Origin: Bryobacterales bacterium
GTDB taxonomy: Bacteria; Acidobacteriota; Terriglobia; Bryobacterales; Bryobacteraceae
Length of the DNA: 64,000 bases
Direction: 5' to 3'
Assembly: GCA_016789745.1 (NCBI GenBank)
Contig: JAEUQF010000217.1
Coordinates: 1-64,000, forward strand
The notes under the pieces are model-generated. The model worked only from the letters and a program-made list of their open reading frames with translations, did not search any database and was not told the origin of the DNA. This document shows, piece after piece, positions 26,555 through 34,842 of this stretch. The translations under genes and the position numbers were made by a program. The stretch's first letter is position 1. Each line of letters starts with the position of its first letter.

Positions 26555-27778
26555 ATGAAGTGGATCAAGTACTCCAAGTACACGCCCGAAGACATCGAAA
26601 TCAGCAGTGAGGATCTGTTGAAGGCGCTGTCGGAATTTCTGCTGCGCAGCGGTTTTGATAATCCCTACTATCCCAATCCTGACAAGCGTCTGACGTTCGA
26701 AGAGCTCAAGCGCGCCATCGAGCAGGCACTCTATGAAGAGAAGCTCTTCGATGAGGACAAGCTGGAGCAGATCCGGGAGTTGCTGAACAAGATGTCGCAG
26801 GAGGAGCTCGATAAGTTGGTCGACCGCCTGGCGCAGCAGCTGGTGCAGCAGGGCTACGTGAAGATGGATGACCAGCAGGGGCAAACGGGGGCGAACGGTG
26901 CCGATGCCGAACGCGGCACGGTGGAGATCACGGATAAGAGCGTTGATTTTCTTGGGTTCCAAACGCTGAAGGACCTGCTTGGGTCGCTGGGCCGATCGAG
27001 CTTCGGCTCACATGATACGCGCGAGATGGCGACGGGCGTGGAATCAAGCGGCTCTTCGAAACAGTATGAGTTTGGAGACACACTGAATCTGGATATCTCG
27101 GCGACGCTGTTTTCGGCAATGCAGCGGAATGGGGTGCAGTTGCCGCTGGAACTCGAATACCGCGACCTGCACGTGCACCAAAGCGAGTACCGCAGCTCGT
27201 GCGCGACCGTGGTGATGCTCGACTGCAGCCACAGCATGATTCTGTATGGGGAGGATCGCTTCACGCCGGCCAAACGCGTGGCGCTTGCCTTGGCGCACCT
27301 TATCCGCACGCAGTACCCCGGTGACACGCTGCGCTTCGTGCTGTTCCATGACACCGCCGAAGAGGTGAAGATCAGCGAACTGGCGCAGGTGCAGGTGGGG
27401 CCTTACTACACCAACACACGCGATGGTCTTATCCTGGCGCAGCGGCTGCTCGCCCGCGAACGCAAGGACATGAAGCAGATCATCATGATTACCGATGGCA
27501 AGCCTTCGGCACTCACCTTGGACGATGGCCGGATGTATCGCAACGCGTTCGGACTGGATCCGTTGGTCATCAGCCGCACGCTCGAAGAAGTGGGCCGCTG
27601 CAAACGCCAGGGGATCATGATCAATACCTTCATGCTGGCCAGCGACTATGGCCTGGTGCAATTTGTGCAGCAAGTCACGGAGCTTTGCCGCGGCAAGGCT
27701 TACTTCACGACACCCTATACCCTGGGTGAGTATTTGCTGATGGACTACATGAACCGCAAGAGCCGTACAATTCATTAG
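26555..27778 (+). CDS. VWA-domain protein, partner of the AAA+ ATPase
   Basis: This is a 407-residue protein. The N-terminal about 110 residues are helical and charged. The VWA domain occupies roughly 215-390, with the MIDAS motif D-C-S-H-S at 223-227 and I-M-I-T-D-G-K-P further on, so metal-ion-dependent binding is likely intact. No signal or membrane segment is seen, so it is cytosolic, as in CoxE/ViaA-type partners of MoxR ATPases. An AAAGGAG site precedes the ATG. Its stop overlaps the start of the LRR gene by one base (TAGTG). Confidence 0.88.
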   Translation: MKWIKYSKYTPEDIEISSEDLLKALSEFLLRSGFDNPYYPNPDKRLTFEELKRAIEQALYEEKLFDEDKLEQIRELLNKMSQEELDKLVDRLAQQLVQQGYVKMDDQQGQTGANGADAERGTVEITDKSVDFLGFQTLKDLLGSLGRSSFGSHDTREMATGVESSGSSKQYEFGDTLNLDISATLFSAMQRNGVQLPLELEYRDLHVHQSEYRSSCATVVMLDCSHSMILYGEDRFTPAKRVALALAHLIRTQYPGDTLRFVLFHDTAEEVKISELAQVQVGPYYTNTRDGLILAQRLLARERKDMKQIIMITDGKPSALTLDDGRMYRNAFGLDPLVISRTLEEVGRCKRQGIMINTFMLASDYGLVQFVQQVTELCRGKAYFTTPYTLGEYLLMDYMNRKSRTIH

Positions 27779-29442
27779 TGCCCCCAACCCCGGCTCAGTT
27801 TCAGCAGTTGGCCCATGATTGGGTCAATGCCTACGAGGGAGATGCTTCCGCTCTCGATCGGTTAAACACGCATTACGAGCGGTCCTTCACGGTCGCGGAC
27901 CTCAAAGCTGAAATCTGGCGCCGCATCTACGCCTTCCGCCAGCGCTCGTCGAAGGTGGAGAAGAACTACCTGCAACTCGCCGAGGCGCAACTCCTGCTTG
28001 CGCAGGATGCCGGCTTCGGTAATTGGGAGGATGTTCTTGCCGCCGCCGCGAAAGGCGAGTCCGCGCCCGGCCCGCATTATGCCCTCAGCGGCTCCACGAT
28101 CGCTCCCCGACGCCGCCTGACGCGCGGCGAATGGGACGACCTGATCGCCATCGCCCGTGAGCATCGCGTCACCACCATCGAGGCGGAAGGCCTGATGACG
28201 GATGATGTGCTCCGCAAGATCGCCACGCTCGATCACATCACCCGCCTGCGCATTGCCGGTTCCCGCGAGATGTCCGAGGCGGGACTGCTTCTGCTGGCCG
28301 GCATGCCCCAACTGGAGCACCTGCAACTCGGCGGCTACCCAGGAACCCGCATCAACGATGCCAGCCTTGAAGTCTTCCGCCATTTGCCCAATCTCCGTGA
28401 GTTCGAGATGACCTGGCAGGCCGGCGTCAGCGATGCGGGCGTTGCGAACCTCCGCTTCTGCGACAAGCTAGAGAGTGTCGATCTGATGGGCTCGCCCACT
28501 GGGAACGGCGCTCTGGAAGCGCTGCAAGGGAAGCGGCATTTGCGCCGGATCCACATGGGCCGCATGGTCACCGACGCTGGTTTTCGCTTCCTTCCCAACT
28601 TCCCGCTGCTGACGGCACCTTCGCCGGGCGCCTCGCTGCTGCTCGACGGCCCGTTTACGGGCGAAGGCCTGGCCAGCCTTGCCGGACTTGCGGGGATCCA
28701 CGAACTCGACCTCTTCTGGCATGTTTCGGAACTCACCCCGGCCGCCTTTGCCCATTTGGCCCATATCCCGAATCTCCAGCAACTCGGGGCCGACGGCAAA
28801 CTGGCGAGTGACGAAGCCATGCCGCATATCGCCGCCGTCCCCCGCCTTCGGAAACTCCGCATCCAGGAAAGCATCGCGACGGAAGACGGCTTTGTCGCCC
28901 TCGCGAAGTCCAGGTCGCTGGAATCTGTCTGGGGGCGCGTCTGCCCGAACTTCGGTGACAGAGCCTTCCTTGCCTTTGCCGCAATCCCAACCCTGCAAGG
29001 GATGGGTATCGGACTCGCTAAGGTCAGCGACGCCGCGCTCGCCGCGCTGCCTCACTTCCCGGCCCTCCGCGAACTCACTCCCATCGGCCTCACGGACCCG
29101 GGTTTCGTCCACGTCGGCCAGTGCCGCGACCTGCAGCGACTCACCTGCATGTACTGCCGTGACACTACGGACACGGCTACCGAACACATCGCCAACCTCG
29201 GCATCCGCTACTACTACGCGGGCCTCACCAAGATCACGGACCGCAGCTTGCGGATCCTGGGAGGGATGCATTCGCTCGAACAGATCGACCTGTACGAATG
29301 CCTGGGCATCACCGACGCCGGGCTGCCGTATATCGCTGCGCTGCCGAATCTGAAAGAGGTCCACCTGGACGGTTTGCCGCACGTCACGCTGGAAGGTACG
29401 ACAGTTTTCAGACCCCCGGTCCGCGTTCTTCATTCGCTATAG
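27778..29442 (+). CDS. leucine-rich-repeat protein coupled to the AAA-VWA pair
   Basis: This is a 554-residue protein from a GTG that shares its first base with the VWA stop. The N-terminal 110 residues are helical with no signal peptide. From about residue 130 onward at least a dozen LRR units of the cysteine-containing/RNI-like type occur (L-x-x-L-x-I-x-x, D-A-G-L/V, I-T-D-A-G-L-P-Y-I), ending near 545. LRR arrays bind proteins. Its cytosolic location and coupling to the VWA gene suggest a substrate adaptor for the ATPase, which is inference. Confidence 0.82.
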   Translation: MPPTPAQFQQLAHDWVNAYEGDASALDRLNTHYERSFTVADLKAEIWRRIYAFRQRSSKVEKNYLQLAEAQLLLAQDAGFGNWEDVLAAAAKGESAPGPHYALSGSTIAPRRRLTRGEWDDLIAIAREHRVTTIEAEGLMTDDVLRKIATLDHITRLRIAGSREMSEAGLLLLAGMPQLEHLQLGGYPGTRINDASLEVFRHLPNLREFEMTWQAGVSDAGVANLRFCDKLESVDLMGSPTGNGALEALQGKRHLRRIHMGRMVTDAGFRFLPNFPLLTAPSPGASLLLDGPFTGEGLASLAGLAGIHELDLFWHVSELTPAAFAHLAHIPNLQQLGADGKLASDEAMPHIAAVPRLRKLRIQESIATEDGFVALAKSRSLESVWGRVCPNFGDRAFLAFAAIPTLQGMGIGLAKVSDAALAALPHFPALRELTPIGLTDPGFVHVGQCRDLQRLTCMYCRDTTDTATEHIANLGIRYYYAGLTKITDRSLRILGGMHSLEQIDLYECLGITDAGLPYIAALPNLKEVHLDGLPHVTLEGTTVFRPPVRVLHSL

Positions 29443-29493
29443 CCATCTGGTCCATTTCTCCTGTTTCCTGCGCGAGTCTGGCAGGAGTATTGC

Positions 29494-29787
29494 GTGACGT
29501 ATAACCAGATCAAGAACCTGTTCATTCCGCCTGCCAAGCGCACGGCTCAGGCTGTGCACAAGTGGGTGCAGAAGATGCCGGACCTTCCGTTGATCGGTAT
29601 TGTCCTGCACGTAGGCTTGGCTGCACTGACGTACGATCTCACGAAGATCTTCGCGATCTACGCGGTCCAACTGATGACCTACTCTCTGCTTCTGGCGGCC
29701 CTGCTCGTACTGCTATCCGCGTATCACATCTACACCCAACGCGAGGCTCTGGCCAAATCCATGGTGGTTCTGCTGGCCGCTCTGTAG
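29494..29787 (+). CDS. small two-helix membrane protein
   Basis: This is a 97-residue product from a GTG with a GGAG site 6 bases upstream. Two hydrophobic segments are visible (about 31-50: P-L-I-G-I-V-L-H-V-G-L-A-A-L; 54-76: F-A-I-Y-A-V-Q-L-M-T-Y-S-L-L-L) after a basic N-terminus. No family is recognised. Confidence 0.6.
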   Translation: MTYNQIKNLFIPPAKRTAQAVHKWVQKMPDLPLIGIVLHVGLAALTYDLTKIFAIYAVQLMTYSLLLAALLVLLSAYHIYTQREALAKSMVVLLAAL

Positions 29788-29841
29788 AAAAGTGATGGGT
29801 TTGCCCGCCGGATGGCACGTTGCTTATCGGTGAGGCATACC

Positions 29842-30411
29842 ATGCTATCGCACAACAATCGCCTGATTCCCGTCGTGCTGCTCCTGCTGCTGACGGCCTG
29901 CGCCGCCAAACAGGAGGCGCCAACGCCCGCGGCGACGTTCCAGCGGACCAGTCTGGCCGAATCCAACTGCCGGAAAGCGAGTGACCCGGGTGACCCCAAC
30001 GACACACCCTACCTGATCTGCCCCGGTGTTGCAGGCTATACGCTCCACGTGCGCTCAGTGGAGTCAGGCCGCAGTTCTATCGACATCGTCGATCCGGCCG
30101 GCAAAGCCACCCCGCTCAACTACCACCAAACCATCACGACTGCGATGTTCGCGATCGGCAACGACGCCGAATGGCGTATGGAAGCCGGTACGCCAATCGC
30201 GCTCATCACCAGCATCCAAGCTCACGAGGACCTTACGGAGCCGGGGAAGGTCACCAACAGCTACAGCGCCATTGCGAAGATCACCACGCAACAAGTCTGC
30301 GTTACCGATAAGCTGCCGCAGCAGGCTCCTTCGGAGGCGTCCATTGCCCGTGCCGCAGACAACGCCCCGAACCGGCCCTGCCTGCCCACATTAACGACGC
30401 CAAACCAATAG
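29842..30411 (+). CDS. hypothetical lipoprotein upstream of a papain-like protein
   Basis: This is a 189-residue product starting at an ATG with GAGG 6 bases upstream. Residues 1-20 form a lipoprotein signal with lipobox L-L-T-A-C. The mature domain (about 50-165) is beta-rich with a few Cys residues (S-N-C-R-K, L-I-C-P-G, V-C-V-T). A longer start at 29812 is less likely. It is followed after 26 bases by a cytosolic protein with a Cys/His peptidase-like site. An inhibitor or immunity role is conceivable but is not shown by any recognised domain. Confidence 0.7.
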   Translation: MLSHNNRLIPVVLLLLLTACAAKQEAPTPAATFQRTSLAESNCRKASDPGDPNDTPYLICPGVAGYTLHVRSVESGRSSIDIVDPAGKATPLNYHQTITTAMFAIGNDAEWRMEAGTPIALITSIQAHEDLTEPGKVTNSYSAIAKITTQQVCVTDKLPQQAPSEASIARAADNAPNRPCLPTLTTPNQ

Positions 30412-30437
30412 ATCACAAACAGCGAGGAACACACACC

Positions 30438-31199
30438 ATGCCAACCGCCGTCGAATTCATGCGCCAATACCGCGATCTCAAGGTCAAGATCGTCGTCGAC
30501 GATCCCGTCAACCGCCAATGCCGCGAAGAAACGGTCAGCGTCGAACTGAAGAAATACTTCATGATGAGCTGGAAAGAGGGCACCGAAGAATTGAAGGACT
30601 TCAACGACGTCACCAGCGGGGGCAAGAAGAGCGATTTCTACAAGACCAACAAGCTCCGCATCCTGGCGGCCGCCATGGGCAAGGGCGCCCCGCAGGATTA
30701 TCAACTGGCTCTGGAATGGGCCGTCCTCTCCGGTAAGGTCAAGAACCCCACGAAGGCCTCGTTGCAGACCTACATGGATGAGCACATGGGTATCGACTGC
30801 TCGGGCTTCGTCACCAACTACCTTTGCGCGATCGGGAAGAAGACGTATTCCTACAACCTGGTCGGCAACACCAGCGCCGCGTCCTACTTCAACGCCGCCA
30901 ATGCCGTGAACGACTCCACGCAGGTGCGACAGAACGACCTGCTGGTTTGGATGAGCGGCAATAGCGTGATGACGTCGCCGGGTCACGTGGCGGTGGTGGA
31001 TTGGTACACGCCGCAATGCCTTCCCGGCGGCAACATGCGTGTGGTGGAAGCCGCTGGCGCCAGTGGCGCGAATCCGAAGCTGCTCGATTCCATGTACACG
31101 GTGGAGCAGATTATCCCGAAAAAGGGGACCGTGCCGATGATCCTGGTGGTGAAGCGCCACGGCCAGTCGGGGAGCCGGGTGGCGGTGATTCGAGTGTGA
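30438..31199 (+). CDS. papain/NlpC-like Cys-His hydrolase without signal peptide
   Basis: This is a 253-residue product, with GAGGA upstream of the ATG. The motif G-I-D-C-S-G-F-V-T-N-Y (Cys121) and S-P-G-H-V-A-V-V-D (His183) are the nucleophile and base positions of NlpC/P60 or CHAP amidases. The N-terminal 110 residues are of unknown type and lack a signal peptide or membrane segment. A cell-wall amidase fold without an export signal, encoded next to a lipoprotein, is the layout of contractile-injection effectors with periplasmic immunity proteins; a cytosolic peptidase is the alternative. Confidence 0.7.
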   Translation: MPTAVEFMRQYRDLKVKIVVDDPVNRQCREETVSVELKKYFMMSWKEGTEELKDFNDVTSGGKKSDFYKTNKLRILAAAMGKGAPQDYQLALEWAVLSGKVKNPTKASLQTYMDEHMGIDCSGFVTNYLCAIGKKTYSYNLVGNTSAASYFNAANAVNDSTQVRQNDLLVWMSGNSVMTSPGHVAVVDWYTPQCLPGGNMRVVEAAGASGANPKLLDSMYTVEQIIPKKGTVPMILVVKRHGQSGSRVAVIRV

Positions 31200-31573
31200 G
31201 TCGCAAGGCACCGGCCCGAAGGTAGCGTTTGGCACAGCTGCCCGTGTCGCCTGACGCCCCATCATCCCAGCCTCACGGATACATCGTGTGACTAATGAAG
31301 ACAGACCTTCTGAGTTGTTGCTGGCCGTGCACCTTGCCGACCACGAATAAAGCATGGGCTGCCCGTACGTCGACGGAACGCGGGTCTTATGCGGTGTCGT
31401 CGAATTGCAGTGCCATTGCCTGGCCCGAGTCGAGTCCGTCGCCAGCTTCCGCCGAATCTCGAGCAGCTTTCGTTTCGCGGCGGGGTCATCAGCAAGTAGC
31501 GAGGCCCAGCTGCTGCCGCCGGCTGCGGTCCACAATGTGAAAGGGCATTGGTTCTAGCCTGACTGTCGCTCTA
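31200..31573. other. long intergenic region, possible gene debris
   Basis: There is no intact gene. On the minus strand, about 31430-31535, a short helical stretch (S-L-L-A-D-D-P-A-A-K-R-K-L-L-E-I-R-R-K-L) looks protein-like but has no continuation, so it may be a gene remnant. No terminator hairpin with a T-run was found. Confidence 0.4.
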
Positions 31574-32651
31574 TCAATGCGTTCGCTGCACGCCAGGCAA
31601 CCTCTCGCGCAAGCGGTCTCGTCCGGGCAGGTTCTTCGGAATCAGCAATAGGTCACTGTAGTCTGGGGTCTGCGTCAGTAACATGCGGACGTATTCCGCT
31701 ATCGCTGCGGCAGCAATCGGCACAACGCCAGCCGGCTGCAGAAATACATCGGACTGGACGTCGTAAATATCATGAGTCAAAGCGATGTTGCCCAGCCACT
31801 CGACGCAGTCGGTGCGCGTCGAGATCGCATCCGGAGCAAACTCCATCAGACAGGTCGCGCCGCCGCTATGCAGCGTTTCGGCCATGCCGCGGAGCACTTC
31901 CACCTCGCCGCCTTATGTGTCGATCTTTGCAAAAACGTGAAATCTCCCCTGTGACTGTAAGTAGTAATCCACAGAGGTGCCCATCTTCACGTAAGAAGAG
32001 AACTCACAGTCCGCCGCACGATTGACAATCCGGTTATTCTCCGAATGCGCTAACTCCGTGAAGACCATCACTGGCCCTGGCTTTGCGGAAACCGCCATTG
32101 GCTCGAAGGTGATCAGATCCCGCAGGTGGTTCAACTCAATGTTGAACGGCGCCAGCGGATCCCGCCACGCCCGGATCAAACGCATAGACCTTGTTGTGCT
32201 CTCCACAGGCGCGAATGATCTGCGCCATGGCGATAGCGCTAATGCCGTACTGGCAGCCGATATCCAGGGCGACGAACGGGATTCGCTCCAGCCAGAAATG
32301 GCTTAGGAGTTTGCTGATTAGCGGTTCACCAGGGTTTGCGAACCGCTCCGCGGGCGTGCGCCGGTCTGACAACTCACGCTTCTCGCCATCCGATTGCTTT
32401 CCTTTGTAAGTATCATCGATCTGCTTGTAGCCCAGATCGTCCGCGTAAAGGAATGCCCGGATCTCTCCGAAATCCACCATCTCCACTTTGCGGCTGGCCA
32501 AGACCCAGCGCCGCAATTCGGCCACTTCCAACTGCAGCCGAGCGAATGCCTCTGGATCAATGCACGGCTTCGGCGGCGGTTCAACGGCTATCTCAGCTAC
32601 TTCCTTATTTCCCGCAAAGATCCGGCCAAACGCAGAGCGAATCCAACTCAT
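31574..32651 (-). pseudogene. disrupted FkbM-family methyltransferase
   Basis: The first frame gives a helical N-terminus and the SAM-binding motif F-V-A-L-D-I-G-C-Q-Y-G, then Y-A-F-D-P-G. Here the frame is lost, and the continuation D-P-L-A-P-F-N-I-E-L-N is encoded one frame away. Removing one G from a 3-base run at 32161-32163 restores it. That second frame then meets TAA at 31913-31915 in the family motif K-I-D-T-(stop)-G-G-E-V-E-V-L-R-G-M, where Gln (CAA) is normally present. The remaining 109 residues to the natural end are open. FkbM enzymes O-methylate sugars or polyketides. Confidence 0.75.
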
Positions 32652-32678
32652 CTCTGCCAAGATAGCATTTGCCCGACT

Positions 32679-33425
32679 CTACTCCGCCCCCTTCACACAT
32701 CGAAACCCCAAATTCGGTGTCTTCTGGTTCGGCCTCACCCAATTGCGAAAGAACACCGTGATGCGCGCGGGGGAATCGGACCATGCCCCGCCGCGAATGA
32801 CCTTATACAGGCCGGTCTCCGGCCCTTTCGGATTCTCCGCGGGGCTGGCCTTGTAATACTCGCGCTCAAACCAGTCCGCGCACCACTCTGACACGCTGCC
32901 CGCCAGATCATGCACGCCGAAATCATTGGCCGGGTACGACCCCACCTTCACCGGTCCGGTCTGCACGTTATAGAGAGCCTTCAGCGGATCGGCCTTATCA
33001 CCCCAGGGATAGCTCAACCCATCCTTGCCACCGCGGGCCGCGCGCTCCCACTCCGCCTCGGTGGGCAATCGCTTTCCTTTCCAGGTGCAATAGGCTGTCG
33101 CGTCCTCCCAATCCACGTTGTAGACGGGCAATTCCGCCGCGCCCTCCGGCACCTGGCCGCCCAGCCAGTGATACGGCGTCTTCCTTCCGGTAGCCTTCGC
33201 GAACTCCGCATATTGCGCGTGAGTGACCTCGGTCTTGTCCATCCAATACGCGTTCAGCCTTACTTTGTGTTCGGGGCGATCATCCAGCAGGACGCGCGGA
33301 CGCATCGTCGTAGCGTCGTCCTTGGTCAGCTTGGTCCTGCCCATGGTGAACTCGCCAGCGGGAATCAGAACCATGCCATCCTCGGCATGGCACAGCAACG
33401 TAGCCAGCAACGCGAGCAGCAGCAT
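32679..33425 (-). CDS. SUMF1-like protein lacking the catalytic cysteines
   Basis: This is a 248-residue exported protein (leader M-L-L-L-L-A-L-L-A-T-L-L ending H-A). It has the formylglycine-generating-enzyme fold: M-V-L-I-P-A-G-E-F-T-M-G, E-V-T-H-A-Q-Y, R-L-P-T-E-A-E-W-E-R-A-A-R-G, G-S-V-S-E-W-C and L-G-F-R-C. The two cysteines of true FGE that sit after R-G-G-(S/A) are absent; here the segment reads R-G-G-A-W-S-D-S-P-A. It is therefore probably a non-catalytic SUMF1 protein. The start shares TGATG with the DUF1501 stop. Confidence 0.85.
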   Translation of the reverse strand: MLLLALLATLLCHAEDGMVLIPAGEFTMGRTKLTKDDATTMRPRVLLDDRPEHKVRLNAYWMDKTEVTHAQYAEFAKATGRKTPYHWLGGQVPEGAAELPVYNVDWEDATAYCTWKGKRLPTEAEWERAARGGKDGLSYPWGDKADPLKALYNVQTGPVKVGSYPANDFGVHDLAGSVSEWCADWFEREYYKASPAENPKGPETGLYKVIRGGAWSDSPARITVFFRNWVRPNQKTPNLGFRCVKGAE

Positions 33426-34825
33426 CACACGAACAGGTCCGCGATCTCGTCGTCCATCACCATCTCGGTGGCGCCGATCACATCAATGTACTTGTAGTTC
33501 CGCTTCGAGGGCGTGCCGGTGAGTTCCTTGCGCCAGTCGATGCCCATCGCCGAATAGATGGTGGCATAGAGGTTCTCGGTCTTCGGCTGCATTTTGCGGT
33601 ACTTCCAGCCGGTCTCCACCATCTGCGCGCCGTCCTTGTCGGTTGCACCCAGAATGCGCCCGCCCTTCACGCCGCCGCCGGCGAACAACGACAGGTAGCA
33701 GAGGTTGTAGTGATGCCGGCCCTTCACGCCATTCAACGCACCGGGCGTCCGGCCGAACTCTGTCGCCATCACCACCAGCGTCTCGTCGAGCAGCGTCTTG
33801 CCCTTCTCACGGGGCGAAGGTGCCGCGCTCAGGTCGCGCAGCAGATTGGCCATGGCCCGATCGAACTCATTGCAGCGGATGTAATGGTTCGACTTCGACG
33901 AATGCTCAAAGATGTTCTTGTGATGATCCCAATCCGGATGCGTGATGTGCATGTAGCGCGTGCCCGCATCGGCCTGGATCAGGTTGCGCGCCAGCAGGCA
34001 CCCCAACCCAACCTCGTTCTCACCATACCGCTCGCGCTCTTCCTTCGCCATCTGGAACGCCTTCGGCCAGCGGGCGTCGCCCAGCACCTGGTAGGCACTG
34101 TGCTGGAAGTCACGGAAGCCGGCAAAGCCGCGATCCCGCCCGGTACGGCCTTCCTTCATGGCCTGGTCCAGTTCATGCAGCAGGCGATAGCGCTCCTCGA
34201 GCACCTTCGCGGCTTCGCCATCCACCGACATCGCGCCGCCGCCAGACTTGAGGTTCAGATCGAGCACGGAATACTTGGGATGGAGGAAGCCGGTCGACAG
34301 CGCACCGCATCCGGCTGTGTCGAGATTGCAGCCGATATAGGTGGGGAATGTATCCGTCTCGCGGCGCTGCTTCTCCAACTCGTAGGCGATCACGGAGCCC
34401 ACCGACGGGATCTCGGGTGCCAATGCCGGGTTCAACGGGCGCCCCGCCTGCGTGTAGTATTGCCCGCGGAAGTGCACCACCTCATGGCTCTTCATCGAGC
34501 GGATGATGGAGACCTTGTCCATCTCCTTCGATAACTCCGGGAACAGCCGGTGGCTCAGGTATAGATCGTTGCGCACCTGCCGGACATCCAGATCCTTGGG
34601 CGTGCCTTCGCTCTCTTTGAAGTCGAAGCTGTCCAGATGGCTCAGCGCTCCGGCCAACTCGATCAGCACACAGAAGCGCGCGGTGCCGCGCGGATTGGCT
34701 CTGCCGGCTGCCCGCGCCTGAATGGGCCATAGCGCCTGGTCGGCGAAGGCGCCCAGTATCCCGTAGCCGCCTAGCTTCAGAACATCGCGCCGTGCCGGCA
34801 GAAAATCAGAGACTCGCTTGTTCAT
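33425..34825 (-). CDS. DUF1501 family protein (sulfatase-like fold)
   Basis: This is a 466-residue protein with a Tat-like leader (R-R-D-V-L-K-L-G-G-Y-G). DUF1501 hallmarks are present: H-L-D-S-F-D-F-K near the start, a long central region, and E-F-G-R-T-P-G near the C-terminus followed by H-H-Y-N-L-C. The family has an alkaline-phosphatase/sulfatase-related fold without the formylglycine motif and an unknown reaction. It almost always lies next to a DUF1549/DUF1553 gene, as here (17 bases upstream). A strong AAGGAGG site precedes the ATG. Confidence 0.88.
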   Translation of the reverse strand: MNKRVSDFLPARRDVLKLGGYGILGAFADQALWPIQARAAGRANPRGTARFCVLIELAGALSHLDSFDFKESEGTPKDLDVRQVRNDLYLSHRLFPELSKEMDKVSIIRSMKSHEVVHFRGQYYTQAGRPLNPALAPEIPSVGSVIAYELEKQRRETDTFPTYIGCNLDTAGCGALSTGFLHPKYSVLDLNLKSGGGAMSVDGEAAKVLEERYRLLHELDQAMKEGRTGRDRGFAGFRDFQHSAYQVLGDARWPKAFQMAKEERERYGENEVGLGCLLARNLIQADAGTRYMHITHPDWDHHKNIFEHSSKSNHYIRCNEFDRAMANLLRDLSAAPSPREKGKTLLDETLVVMATEFGRTPGALNGVKGRHHYNLCYLSLFAGGGVKGGRILGATDKDGAQMVETGWKYRKMQPKTENLYATIYSAMGIDWRKELTGTPSKRNYKYIDVIGATEMVMDDEIADLFV

Positions 34826-34842
34826 GGGGTGACCTCCTTCGC

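Noticed and set aside
30261..31535. Long minus-strand open frame across the papain-like gene
   Set aside because: Shadow of the 30438 gene; only its first about 35 codons look protein-like and are noted as possible debris.
32679..33425. Calling the SUMF1 gene a formylglycine-generating enzyme
   Set aside because: The cysteine pair needed for catalysis is absent after R-G-G-A-W.
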